From Syngnathus acus (Eukaryota > Chordata > Actinopteri > Syngnathiformes > Syngnathidae), in assembly GCF_901709675.1 (NCBI RefSeq), contig NC_051101.1:11676501-11740500 (forward strand): DNA of 64,000 bases, written 5' to 3'. The position numbers were made by a program, and so were the translations under genes. Below are positions 49,211-61,061 of the stretch, in pieces (positions within the stretch are counted from its first letter, which is position 1; every line of letters begins with the position of its first letter). Below the pieces are notes generated by a model. That model searched no databases. It had not been told where the DNA came from and saw only the letters and a program-made list of their open reading frames with translations.

Positions 49211-49655
49211 CTACTTCTTTTCGGGCTTTTCGTTAAACTCCAGGAAGAAGTCGTTGCATGCCACAGTGAGGGCACCCACTAGGATGATGAACTCGGTAAA
49301 ATCCACCTCGCCGTCCCCGTTGGCGTCCAGTTCACGCATAACTTTATCCACTGCCTCCTTATCTTGGGCGTTCTGCAAAAAAGAAATAAAAAAATAAGAA
49401 AAATACAAAACAATATACATACTAAAAAATGTATATAAAAAAATATATATACTAAAACAATTATATATAAATAAATAAATAAAGCACCCATACCCCGAGG
49501 TAGTTTTGCAGTTCGGTGGTGAGCATCTCCCTGAGCTCGAGCTTGCTCAGCGTGTATTTGTCGCCTTCGTTGCCGGAATACTTGTGGAAGGTCTGGATCA
49601 TGAGCTGCATGGCGTTCTCCAGACTGGACGCGTTCTCGGACTTGGGCAAGGACAT
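49211..49655 (-). CDS. s100a1: S100A1-like calcium-binding protein, 107 aa
   Basis: S100 proteins are small dimeric EF-hand Ca2+ sensors. Two coding exons, 49655-49494 and 49372-49211, join in phase 0 as in other S100 genes. The first encodes the S100-type pseudo-EF hand ([15 protein letters not shown]). The second encodes the canonical EF hand with [12 protein letters not shown]. Human S100A1 is very close: [37 protein letters not shown] and ALTVACNNFF, here [10 protein letters not shown]. The fish protein has a longer C-terminus ending in NEKPEKK and a longer N-terminus. A leader exon probably ends with the GTAAGG donor near 50057, below a TATTTAAGA TATA-like box near 50140. S100P or another S100 is less likely. 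The neighbouring S100 gene fits the human S100A1-A13-A14-A16 cluster. Confidence 0.85.
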
Positions 49656-50054
49656 TCTGCCGAGTGGATCATCATAGAAAGCAGAACGACGTGCCATTAG
49701 CGTTACGCCGCAGGCCGGGTTAAGCATCATTAAGAGGCAGAGGCGTTTAAACCCTGAAAGCGCTCTGGTGTCAACTATGCTCTATTTCTTCATCGCTAGC
49801 TTTTGTACAGCTACGCATCTGATGAGGCCTGAAACCCAAAAGCTGGATATCTTGACATTAAAATGGCTTCTTCAAAAACATGGAGGTCCAAACATGTCAA
49901 AAACATGAATAATGTTCAGATTTTTGGTGCCAAATACTATTTGAGTCCTTTACAAGATAACCAACCCTTAAAATGACATCATTAGCAACATGACAAGAGT
50001 TTTCTTAAGTTAGGAAAAAAAAGAAATCTTCAAAATGAACAAAGTCATCCTTAC

Positions 50055-50150
50055 CTGACTGGAGGACGAGGGCCGGCCGGAGGTTCAGGTGCACGCAGAG
50101 AGCGACGAGAAAAAAGTAAGTGATGAGCGGGACACCCCGTCTTAAATACT
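50055..50150 (-). promoter_or_regulatory. promoter and leader exon of the S100A1-like gene
   Basis: Read on the minus strand: a TATTTAAGA box, about 25-30 bp of spacing, then a GC-rich leader ending CCAGTCAG before a GTAAGG donor. This is a typical compact S100 layout with a non-coding exon 1. Confidence 0.5.
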
Positions 50151-50693
50151 CCACCCAACCTCCTCCAGCTTTTTTGTTTCGAGGCCTGCTACGCGTCTAT
50201 TGGACACCCTGAGGATGGTCCACTCAACCCAGGACCACCTCCAAAAAAATGACAAACCCCCAGAATCCTTCAAATACATTTGAACAGCTGGTCTAAAACA
50301 TCTTTATGTTCCTCACTGTGTGTTTAAATGTGCCATTATATCGAAAGTCTTTCCAAGCAAGACCTGTAAGCAGATTGCGTTGCAGAGCCGATCACAATTA
50401 GAAGGATCCGGTTCCAGTACGAGACGTTCGTCAGGGAAAGCGAGCGGCTAATTTTAGAAGCGCGTCAGGGGAACCTCGGCGTTCTGACACCCGAATGACG
50501 GCGTACGACAACAAGCACGCGGTGTCGGTACAAAGCTTTTAATTGCATTCATGACATGGGAGTTCTTCAATGTTTTCTTGAGCTCAACATGGAGGGAGCC
50601 TCGAATAGCGGGTTAGCAGGATGGTTCGATACAAAAGGTTGGTTAACTGTGAAAGAAGCGCACGAGAACGCAGATCCCAAACGGGGTGGCCGT

Positions 50694-51052
50694 CTACGAC
50701 GCCGCGGCGTTGGACGGGGACTTGCTCTCGCTGACGGCCTTGGCGATGTAGCCGATCAGAGTGAGGTATTCCTGAAAGCTGACCTTCCCGTCCTTGTTCT
50801 CATCCAGGCCGTTTTGCATTTCCTTGACGGCCGTTGAGCTGTTGGCGTCCTGCGATAAATCACGAGATGGAGATGAAGCTGATTGATCGTGATTGCTCAT
50901 GATCATTATCTGTGTACGTTTTTTTTTTTTACCTCCATGACGCTGCCAAGGTTCTTCTTTACCATCTTCTGGAAGGACTTGCTATCCATGTTCTCCTTGC
51001 CTCTGGTAGAACTAAGGAATGTGGTCACCAAAGTCTGGATGGCTGACTCCAT
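50694..51052 (-). CDS. S100A13/A14/A16-like protein, 91 aa
   Basis: Two coding exons, 51052-50933 and 50849-50694, phase 0. The first EF-hand is S100-type and divergent (SSTRGKENMDSKSFQKMV). The second is canonical (DENKDGKVSFQE) followed by YLTLIGYIAKAV, close to the WxLIGELAKEI / YWTLIG segment of human S100A13 and S100A16. The N-terminal IQTLVTTFLSS resembles S100A13 (IETVVTTFFTF). I cannot decide between A13, A14 and A16, or a fish-specific paralogue, by eye. The acceptor TTTTCTGTAG lies just before the ATG. A non-coding exon may end at the GTGAGT donor at 53646. It runs in the same direction as the S100A1-like gene and ends about 540 bp upstream of that gene's promoter. ATTAAA at 50538 is a possible polyadenylation signal. 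Confidence 0.83.
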
Positions 51053-51060
51053 GTCTACAG

Positions 51061-51700
51061 AAAAAACAATCTGGTTTCATTCTGGGTTCCATCAAAAAAG
51101 GTCACCAATGATGTTATTATTAACACAAGATTGTTTTTGATATTATTTGGTGGGGGAGGGTGAGCGGTGGACACAGTGGAAGAGGAGGAGAACACAATGT
51201 GGGCCGCGATCTCTGACGGAGGACATTTGATCCCCGGGATGCCTTTGAGGCGCATCTGGCTCCGATTACCGGCTACTGTCCGCGCACTCCTCGCGTACGC
51301 TACATTTCAATGAGATTCGAAAAACATCTATACGAGGGTCGGACGACAAATCGAAAGCCCTCCTCGACTTTACAATTTTGCACTTGGACAACAGCGAACA
51401 CTCAAAACTACTGCCCATAATCTAAATTGAAGCCACCCATGTGGAGCTGCTCATTATCCCCGCAGTGTGGTGGAGGCAAGATTTCCGCAGAAGAAAAGGC
51501 TGACTAAGTGATTGACGAGAGAAAGACAGTCAGGAAACAGCCCGGTCGATGACGAACCGAGTCGGGCCTGCAGGGAGCCATTTTGTTGTTTTGTTTTAGT
51601 TGCCTAGGAACTGCAGATAAATCTCCCATGTGACACGCATGTCACAACACAATGCTGAGCTACACACACACACACACACACACACTGGTCCACACCCAAA

Positions 51701-51737
<37 letters not shown>

Positions 51738-53645
51738 CCAAACTAGCAACAATTAGGACGTTGGTTGCATTAACCTAATTACCGAGTGAGTGAGGCCCAA
51801 CGCACACATCCGGATTGTGTTTCATGGAGGCCCTACTTTGCACACACACATTTTTCCGGACATACTAGTGAGCATCTGTCATCAGCTTGCTGTTTGCCAT
51901 TATATATTTTTTAAATTATTTAGCAGTGTACTATAATAGTGCCGACACCTTTGGCACGACAGCGTACGTTCAGGCGGCCGCCCATTAACAAGCTAAACGT
52001 GAAACTGACCAAGAGGCGAGAACGTTCAAGAAGGGAAGTAAGGCAATAGAAAAATTGAATAAAAGCACGAGGCAGGCCGCTTTTGCGCACATTAGCACGT
52101 GGTTTGCCCTCAAGCGTGACTCATGGGGCTTGAGCAAGGCCCAGTTTATATTGTGGTCTGACTTGCACTTGGAATTTGAAGCAATAAAAAAAAATAAAGA
52201 AGTTTTGGATTCCAGAGAGAATTGAGCATTAAAATCCGAGACTAGAACACATTGAAGCGGTTCGACTCGGTTATTTTTTTTTTTGACCAGTCACAACTTT
52301 ATCAGATTTTCTGAAGAGGCCGCAAGAAGCATTTGAAAAACATCTCAGCCTCCTCCCCATTTTCTGTTTTAACAAAACTTCGACCGTGTCACATTGTTTG
52401 AATGTCACGAGGGAGTGTGAAGAGGCGAACAAAAAAGCAAACAAACTCATGTAAGGGGTTATAAAGCGTCAATGTTGCAAGTACAAAGACAAGTAGAAAC
52501 CAGTTGAGAGGCAAAGCAGGTTGGGAACGCCCAAAGGCAAACTACTAACATCATTACTTTGTACACATAGTAAACTTGTAGCCGAGTGGCACAGTTTATG
52601 AGCATCAAACATGCGCAGTTTAACCAGTTTGGACACTTGATATTGTTCATATTTAGATGCAGCTCCGCCCCAAAACCTTTTTCTAAAAAAAATAAAATAA
52701 AAATATCCCTCTATAATATCATACTCAAAAAACCGCATAGTAACGACATCAAATTGAATTCCAAAGTTTGTACGTTGTAATTCCAATGCAGTAATATTAC
52801 TCACTTTTCCACAGAGGATAAAGAATTAATTCCTCCAAGTATTATTATATTGTTGGTCTACATGTGTTGCTCCATCCATTGGCTGCTACACTGCTGCTAG
52901 TTGTTAGCCCATTTACGGCTTATTCAATTTTACAGTCAGTAATTTTGGGGAGGGGGTTGAGATTTGCAGCTGTTTGGATACTCACATGAAAGCGGCAACG
53001 TATAATAAGAAATGTCGGTATATATAATTCAGCACAGTGATGGAAAAACAATCACCAGTTCAAATTGACCGTTACTCTAATGATGATTATTATTGGAATA
53101 TGCGATTCAAAGAATATTTACCGCCCACAGGCAGTGTTAGCATTATATAGGTGTGACTGCGACACTTCCTCTTACTTGTCATCACCCGAGCATAAAAACA
53201 CGAGTCGAAGAGAATAAAACCGATAAGGAGAAGAAAGACGCAAAATCTGACCGTGGTTACTCGGGTCACATGTGTCAAAACGATGTAATGGAGACACGAA
53301 CGGGGGGGGGGGGTTGCATATGGTGGTGATGGGGGTCTTGTGTTTAGATGTAGCCCAAACTACTGCTGACAGCGTGCACAATAAGCAGAGGCAGGAGTGA
53401 CACTGGACTCATGAATAAGTCACCGTGACACGGCTTGGGTTTCCCTGGACGTGTAAAGGGACAGGGGTTCGTTTACCAGCCGGGACAACCCGATCCGCCC
53501 AAACGCTTCAGTGAGCGCGCAAGACAAAAAAAAAAAGCAATGCAACATTCACGAGTTTGTGTCGAAATGAGTTACAATTAAAACATTGTGGTGTGGGGAA
53601 ACATCAATATGGTGGGAAAGAAGAGGGAGAAAAAGTCAAACTCAC
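51061..53645 (-). other. probable intron 1 of the S100A13/A16-like gene
   Basis: No coding sequence seen. It contains two (CA)n runs (51662-51735) and otherwise ordinary AT-rich DNA. Confidence 0.4.
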
Positions 53646-53780
53646 CGTTTAGATTTGAGGACGGGAGGAAAATTGAAGAGAAATAAGTGCAGCAGCTCCT
53701 TCTTTTCCCTCTGCTCTAGATGAGGCAGCAGCACATATCTTTTCCGTGATTTAACTTCTCGCTGCAGCAGCCAACTTTTT
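53646..53780 (-). promoter_or_regulatory. candidate leader exon of the S100A13/A16-like gene
   Basis: On the minus strand, a pyrimidine-rich stretch with tctcttcaattttcctccc ends in TAAACG before a strong GTGAGT donor. The 5' limit and promoter are not clear. This is inferred only from the donor and from the usual S100 gene plan. Confidence 0.35.
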
Positions 53781-54368
53781 TTCACTGTCACAGGGCGTGT
53801 GCATGAGCGGGGGGAGAAAGAATGTGGACAGGGGCACCCGCCGCTCGTCTCGCTGGGGTGAGTCAACCCTTGACATTCCCACTCATCCTGGCCTTGGTGG
53901 GGCAATTGCAACACTTTTGTTACTTTTCAACTTTTTCTCTCATTTTCCACTTTTTCCAGCTCGGCTTACACGTTGGAACAAGTACGTGTGCGTGCGTGCG
54001 TGCGTTCGTTCCCACAGATGCAACAAGGGCCACGCCCTGAAACTTTGCTCACTTATGCAAAGAATGAGAAGACTCGCTGGGGGAGGAAAAGTTTGAACAG
54101 AAACACTACAAAGAACGCCTTTAAATGTGATTAAAAAAAAATACTACATATGACAGTGAACACCTGTGTGTGTTTGTGTGTTGTGTGTACGCGGGGGAGT
54201 GATTGGAACAGCCAACATTGCAAAAGAAAGGCAGAAAAACATTGCAGTTGAGTCAAACCTTCTGACTGTATGGCATACAGACACTGTGGCCAGCCAATCA
54301 GCTGCCAGTACTGCTCCAAGTTGAGATCTTCATCTGTCCAATGGAACAATTGTGTTCAGTGAATGTGT

Positions 54369-54735
54369 CACTTTTAACAGTGGTTAAGGCAGGATTTGGG
54401 AGTCTGTCGCCATCCGGTGGACATTTGACTGAACTGCATGTAAGGAAGACCAAACAAAAAAAACGTGACATTTCCTAAATTTTGAGGACTTTAATCTGTC
54501 ACGATTTACAATTTTTATATAACTCATTTCACAGGAGAATTTTAGGGAGAATTCACTTTTAACAGTGGTTAAGGGGGGATTTGAGAGTCTGTCGCCATCT
54601 GGTGGACGTTTGACTGAACTGCACGTAACGTGACATTTCCCAAACTTTGAGTACTTTAATCTGCTACACAGTCACGATTAACATTTTTTATATAACTCAT
54701 TTCATAAGAGAATTTTACGGAGAGTTCATTTTTGT
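54369..54735. repeat. imperfect tandem duplication, about 187 bp
   Basis: Two diverged copies each contain cttttaacagtggttaagg, tctgtcgccatc and atataactcatttcat in the same order. No coding meaning seen. Confidence 0.75.
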
Positions 54736-55815
54736 TAACTAGCTAACCTGTTTGCCTATCTAAATGTTTTTTGGCTCAGGGTAATTTGGCCATGTCTCTA
54801 GAGTTAGTAAATAAATAGGAAAGAGACAGTATAGCTGACCACAGACACATTTGGAACCACAAAAGTGGGGATTAAACTTGGAGGGTTACATTAATTGTAT
54901 TATATCATATTGAAGGAAACACACCCTTGGTATTTCACTTATTTCTTATTCTCCTGCCAGCAAGCATACACTAACTTAGGACACAAACAATCTATATAGC
55001 AGACTCATTAAGCCCAGAACATTCATGGATGGATTTTAAGACCAACTCTAGGTATAAATCACTCACTAATTGAGCAGATTGTGACTACTGGAGAAAATGT
55101 ACCATCACACAAATGGTTTAATAGTTTTGTCAGGTTTGGGGGCATTAAGAGACAATTGCTTCACTCTCAAGTGCTGGAGAGAGCGAAAAGAAAGTCATAA
55201 AAAAAGTGGAATTACAGCCAAACTTTTTGTGAACGAGCCACTTGGGCTCAGCAGCTGACAAAACTTATTAGTTCAGGTAAAGCCTTGACAGGATGTGCAT
55301 TAGGGAGACAGGTACAGCACTAACAAGCTTTGTGGCTTCATCATCCAAAAGCTACTTTGCAGAAGTTTTCAGGTCCCCTACATCCTATTCTGAGTCATCA
55401 GTGGGGGAAGAAGTGGGCAGTTGCTTTCAATCAAAACGGTTAGGGGAATGTCTAAACGACTGAGTGGCGACTGTATACAAAGTAATACAAAAATAGCATG
55501 AAAAATAGACCAAGATGAATAATTGCTTAACTTTTTACACCATTAATTTGATTTATGACCTGCACACAAAACAAACAATCCCATCAAGTAGGAAAATGTA
55601 TAGCTTGCAGAAAAATATATATTATAGTAAAGTGCTCAACAACAAGCAACATCCCACAAACATGGCCGCCGTGCTAATCCGAAAAAAGAATTCTCATGTA
55701 AACAATCATACATACATGACAACCAAAAGCATTATATTCTACAAAAATATCAAAAGTCAACACAGTACAAAACCAACAAAAGCAGTAGTTCAACAAGACA
55801 AATTAAATCTCCTAC

Positions 55816-55990
55816 CTTGGATGAAACGCCATTGCCGTGTCGACTTAATGGCAAACCGGAAATGGCAGCAAACGTCTTCCGGGTTGATAAAGAGGTCAGT
55901 CATCCTGCTCGTGCACTCAATCAAAATTCCGGCCTCTCATTTGTCAAGTAATGCGTCAATCAATCAAATTGACCAATAGGAAAGAGGATG
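55816..55990 (-). promoter_or_regulatory. candidate promoter and first exon, gene unknown
   Basis: On the minus strand a CCTATTGGTC (CCAAT-box) is followed by an ATG at 55903, an ETS-like CCGGAAG and an open frame of about 29 codons (start MTDLFINPEDVCCHF) ending at a GTAGGA donor. No downstream exon was recognised before the S100 leader at 53.7 kb. It could be an alternative first exon of the S100 gene, a non-coding RNA, or nothing. Confidence 0.3.
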
Positions 55991-57171
55991 GACGTTTTGC
56001 TATACTGACTTGCAATTATCGGTTTTTAGCAAGATTGTAAGTGCCTCACTATTCAAAAATACTTAATACAAAAAATCTATTTGTTTTATCTAAACTTATC
56101 TTCTGTCTGTAGTTTTTTTCGTGTGTGTGTGTGTCACTACTAAAATCATTAATTCGTCTTCTGATCTGTGATCGTTGGCCAAGTCTTGTGTGAGAAGAGG
56201 CCTTGAGACATTTGGATGCTGACATTTTATTGAACTGCTGCCATGGCAATAAAAGTGACAATTTTTGAAATTCAAAGAAAACCACCTCTGAAAGCAGCAA
56301 CATAACGTGACGTATTATTATTAACTGCAAGCAAAAGTGAACCACCATCAGTCAATCTATTACTACTACAGTGCTGTTTTCAAAATAAAACACATATCAA
56401 GCACTTTCGTACGCAACGTGAGTTATGTACCTAAAGGGAAACAAACAAGCTTTGAACAATATTTTCTGTACCTTTCTATTTCATTAAACTGGACAAAATA
56501 AGTTACTCGTAAGCAATTAATGCAACTATGTACAAATATTTAAACAAAGGAAAAAAGGCTTCTTCAAAATAAACAAACAAAAAGACATGCACGTCACTTC
56601 AATAGCTCCAGACGTGTTGCCATGGGAACCAACTCAAATGATTCAAACTGCATTGTGACAATAAGACTGAGCAGTGTGAAGGCTTCAGTGGAAGGAAAAA
56701 AAGAAAATGTCCATCTGGGAAAGAAGTGGGAACACTCACAGGCAGGATGATCCGATCAAATTGTTGTCAGAACAACCAGGCAGAATGTACAATTCAACAG
56801 AAACGTGTTGCCATTCAGCCAAAAAAAACAAACCCCAAAAATTAATTTGAGTATTTTTTTTCTAATCGTTTTAGTATTTATAGTTGTGGCATATTTTTTA
56901 TTTGGTGGTGTGCAATGAGATATTTCTGATGTTAAATATGTGCCAAATGAGTAAGATTGTAAACAAAAAACTTGTAGGCCACAATAACTACGAATGTATG
57001 TTATGTGTTAACTGTTTGTCATGCCAGCAAATATGACAAAATGGCAAAAGTAAAAAATAATATCACTACTGAAAATGGAAGATGTTTTTTTGAAATAAAA
57101 TGAGACCTGCACTGCGGTGGATACAAAAAGGTAAATGAAAATGTCTTCCTATCCGGCGTTCCCTTCCTACT

Positions 57172-60100
57172 TTAGCCACTGCCTCGTGCGCTCTCCTTCC
57201 TCCACTCGCCTTTGCGTTGCTCACTGCCTCCCGCCACTAGAAACTTCTCCAGCGCTTCCTTCCCGAACGCCTCCATCTCATCCTCCAGGTCGCTGTCTTC
57301 CTCTCCGTCCCCTTCCACCATGTCTTCCAGGATATCCGACACGTCTTTGACGAACTTGCGGAAGTTGACCCGGTCGTGCACGAAGACGCCGTCCCGGAAG
57401 AACTCGGAGGCCAGTTTGCGCAGCTCGTCCCTCTTGGAGGAGTCCACGCCGGCCTGCTCGGCCTTGGCCAGGTAGGCGTGGAGGACGGACTCGAATTGTG
57501 GGAAGGAGACGGGGTGGAGCCCCTCGGCTTGAGCGCAGGCCTCCTGGGAGTGGCAGTGCTGGGGCTGTTTGGGCTTCCTGTGGAGGCGCTTCCTCTGCTG
57601 GGTCCAATAGTCGGCGGAATCGGCGGAGGACTGTTGAGGCGCCTTCCTCTCGGCCCACACGTTCTCCTCGTGTTGGTGGTAGTCGGTGAATTTGTATTTG
57701 TGCGAGTTGGACTTGTCCCCTTTGGACTCACCGCTGTCCTTTTTCCTCTTGTGTTCGTTTCCGTCCTTCCTGCGGTCCTTATCACCTTTCCCGTGATGAC
57801 TCCCCCGTTTCCCGTCGTCAATCTTGCCGGGTTGCTGTTTGCCGTCCTCCGCGCGTTTCCTCTCGCCTCCTCTTTCTTTTTCGCCATTGTGGCTCTTCCA
57901 GTTCTTCTCTTTGCCGCGCTCCTCAAAGCCCTCGTTGCCTTTCTGCCTCCACTTATCCTTCGCCTTGTGCGTCGTTTCGCCTTTGTCTTTTCTCCACTCC
58001 TCCTCCTCCTTTCCTTTCCATTGCTTCTCATGCTTGTCCTTCTTCCGCTCCTTCCTCTCCGTCTTCTCGGCCCGCTCCTTCTTTGCGTCGCGCTCCTTCC
58101 ACGTCTTCCCCTCGTCCCCTCTGCTCTCCTTCTTCCAGTCTTTCTCCTCCTCCCACTTTCCTTGCCCTTCCTTCACCTTGTCGGACTTTCCGCGCTCACG
58201 CTTCCCACTTTCGGCCTGCTTGCCGTCTTTGCGCTCCTTCCGTTCGGATTTCTTGCTCTCTTTCCTCTCACCCATGTCAGATTTAGCCTTCTTGTCCTCC
58301 TCAAGTTTCCGGTCTGCTGGCTGACCACTTGGGGGCACTGCAGATGAAGAATATCAGAAAAGAAGAATTGCTACAACTCGAGTCTTCTCCACTTGTGCCC
58401 ACTGTTCCAGCTCACCTGTCAACTTACTGACAGTGGACCTCAAAGTTTCAAGTTCGCGCTGAAGCGTCGGCAGCGTCTCCAGCTCCCTCTTCAGCCTCTC
58501 GTTCTCTTCCTCGAGGACAGGAAGCGATGCCACTTTGGACTTCAAGTGAGTGTTTTCCTCCTGCCAGCGCAGCCGCTCCGTTTTGCCCTCGGCCGCTTGA
58601 CCCTCGGCGGCTTTCAACTCTTCCATCTGCGCCTGGACGGGATGGAAAAAAAGTCAGCATATCAGAAATGTGCTTATGAATTAAACAAACGACGGATGTG
58701 TCGTGGTGTCATACGCATTCACAAGTTAGGCTCACTCTTGTACTGCTTTATGGTCATTCCATTGTTGGGGAAGGTTGTAGAAAAAAAAAAGGCTCTTTTG
58801 GAGCAGGAAATGTTTGTTTGCAGGAACAGATGTTAACAAAAGTGTGCCACTCACACAAGCTGTCATGAGGTCACCCAAGGACACACTCAGGGCGGTCAGG
58901 AACTACAAACTAAACTGAGTTTGAAACGTCGCACAGATTGCGAGCAATTGTTGGGAGATGCTCGTCTGCATCCAGATTTGCCCTTGAGCACCAAAAAATT
59001 AAAATAAAGCCACACCTCAAGTTGAGCTTGCAACAAAGAAATCTGCTGGTCTCCATTGGCTAGTTTGGTCCAAAGCGCCGAGTTGTCAGCATCGACAGGG
59101 GGTGGAAGAGTCTCTGAGCGAAGCCACTCCTACCACAAACAAAAAAATGTCCATGTTTACACATGAGAGGAGCAAAAGTGTATTATGAAGAAAAACGAGC
59201 GCAATCCAAGACGTAGTCATCTTATAGTAAACAACTTCGCTACAGACTGACCTGTTTTCCCGGTTCTTCTAAATCGCTCAGCTCCCTTGTACTCAAGCCG
59301 CTCTCTAAAAGTTAACAAGGTGTATCCTCAATTATTCATGTGTGAAGGGAAACAACGGCAACATAAATTAGTGAGGCATCAGTTTGGACTCCAGTTGGTG
59401 CTTGGAATGAACCTGTTCATCTTGAAAGAGGATTTTTTTGATGCCGGGTACACATGCCTGTGAAGACGATCATAAACAAACACACATCCTACCCTCATCC
59501 AGGTCCATGAAGACACCTGCAATGACATCACACGTTAGCTAGCAGCTCATTGGCTTGGGCTGACGCTCACATGGGCTCACCTACCGGAAAACCAGATGGT
59601 CCCGAGCGAGACCAGGATAACGGCGCCTAGGATGCATTTGTTCAGAGAGAACATGTTGTCATCGGCCCTCTGCCGTGGCAGCTGGAATTCCTCTTCATCA
59701 GCGTCCTCTTCCTCAGCTATCCTCCCGATTCGCTCCAGAGAGGCAAGCAGGCGCTTTCTCTCGGACTCGGTGTCCTCGGGCCGCTCTTCATCTGATCCTG
59801 TTTGCTCCGAGGAGTCTGGAGGGAAAAAAATTGTGTTTGCATTTCAAATGTTAGGAGGTAGAGCCATATAAACAAAACAAAAAAAAACTTTTCCACAATA
59901 AAGCAACCACATCCTCTCCAAACAAAATTCCTTGACCTGACATTGAACAGAAATAGAGAACTTGTATTTTTATCTCCACAACGATCAAAACGCCCAAGGC
60001 GAGAGGTTGTGTTTTGCAAATTCATTTGGTATCAAAAAATAAAATATGCCAAAAGAGCGTCACCAATTTCCGTACATATTAACAAGGATTACCGGTAATG

Positions 60101-61036
60101 AAGACAAGTTCAGCAAATAGATTCCACTCAGTCCTTTTTCTGTACCTGTGTGTTTAGAAAGAAGCTCTGACTCCTCCCCTTCCTGTTTGCGTTCTTCCTC
60201 CCACGTTCCGTCATGCCGCTCTTCTTGCCGAGTCAGCTCCACGCCTCCTAGAGTCTCTGCCTTCATCAGCGAGCCCGAGGGCTCATCAGGGGAGGGGGTG
60301 TCGTGGCTTAAGGAGTCGGAGAAGGCGTCCTGGTCGGCGCCATCGGGGGCCACGTCTGATTGGACGTCGCCGGAAGGAATGGGGGCATCGCTGACAGATG
60401 AGGGCGCGGAGGCGGGACCATCTGTACCGCGGTCGTCGCTTGGGTCTGCTTTTCTCTCTTCCGCATCCTGATTAAAAATAAGCGGGTCATCCGAATTCAC
60501 GAGCGGAAACTTTCACCAGCACTGTTGCAAATTGGTGTTGTGGTCTGACCTGGTGGGCCTCCATTGAGAGACTTGATGGTTTTGCACCATTTACTGGCTG
60601 GCTGTGTGACCCATCATCTGGCTCATCATGTGGGGAAAGAGAAAAAATTGTGAAAGTTGCATCTAAGGGTGCATTTAATGATGATGATGATGATGAGAGA
60701 ATGAAGAGGAACCTTGCTCATGATGCTTCGTCTGTTCCTCCAGAGTCCTGACAGTTTCAGCAGCAGTCTCCTGGTAGATAATAAAAGAAACATCCAGTCA
60801 TACACACACATGGAGTTGAACATCTAGCGTGATCTGATGATGACAGATAGAGTGAGAGCGGAGTACAATGACGAGCGCATAATCAGGTGACCTCAAAGAG
60901 AGCGCAACTGGGTCGAGCAATTTTTCCGTACGCTATAAAAGACACGCTTTAATTGAGGCTGCGCGCCACGGTGACCTTTGAGTACCTCAGGACTGACGAT
61001 GGTCCAGCTGCTGTTTGCGCCGTTGCCCCCAGACAT
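57172..61036 (-). CDS. pbxip1: PBX homeobox-interacting protein 1 (pbxip1), 10 coding exons, 767 aa
   Basis: PBXIP1 (HPIP) binds PBX1 and oestrogen receptors and associates with microtubules; its relative is CCPG1. Coding exons: 61036-60986, 60770-60713, 60617-60550, 60467-60146, 59815-59585, 59516-59493, 59304-59252, 59129-59016, 58632-58416 and 58337-57172; all phases agree (768 codons). N-terminus MSGGNGANSSWTIVSPE resembles NSWVLAGSESL of human. A membrane segment (SLNKCILGAVILVSLGTIWF, human SLNMCLLGALVLLGLGVLLF) follows an acidic stretch at about residue 230. Then come a coiled coil (AQMEELKAAE, EEENERLKRELETL), a very Lys/Glu-rich region, and a C-terminal domain with GVFVHDRVNFRKFVKDVSDI (human GIFRHDRLRFRDFVDALEDS). 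Long plus-strand ORFs across the last exon are shadows of the Lys/Glu codons. A TTTATT at 56227 may mark the minus-strand polyadenylation site. Confidence 0.92.
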
Positions 61037-61061
61037 GGCCCCGCCCCTCCGAGGCTGCGCT
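61037..61061 (-). promoter_or_regulatory. pbxip1: pbxip1 exon 2 leader, start context
   Basis: Exon 2 opens after TTGCAG at 61062. The 25-nt leader includes GGGGCGGGGCC directly before the ATG. Confidence 0.6.

Noticed and set aside
55515-55979. 154-codon plus-strand ORF
   Set aside because: AT-rich, Asn/Lys/Ile-rich and without recognisable features; it overlaps the minus-strand promoter-like island.
57376-58347. 323-codon plus-strand ORF rich in Leu and Val
   Set aside because: It is the complement of the Lys/Glu-rich last exon of pbxip1. Stop codons are rare there for compositional reasons, and no family is recognised.
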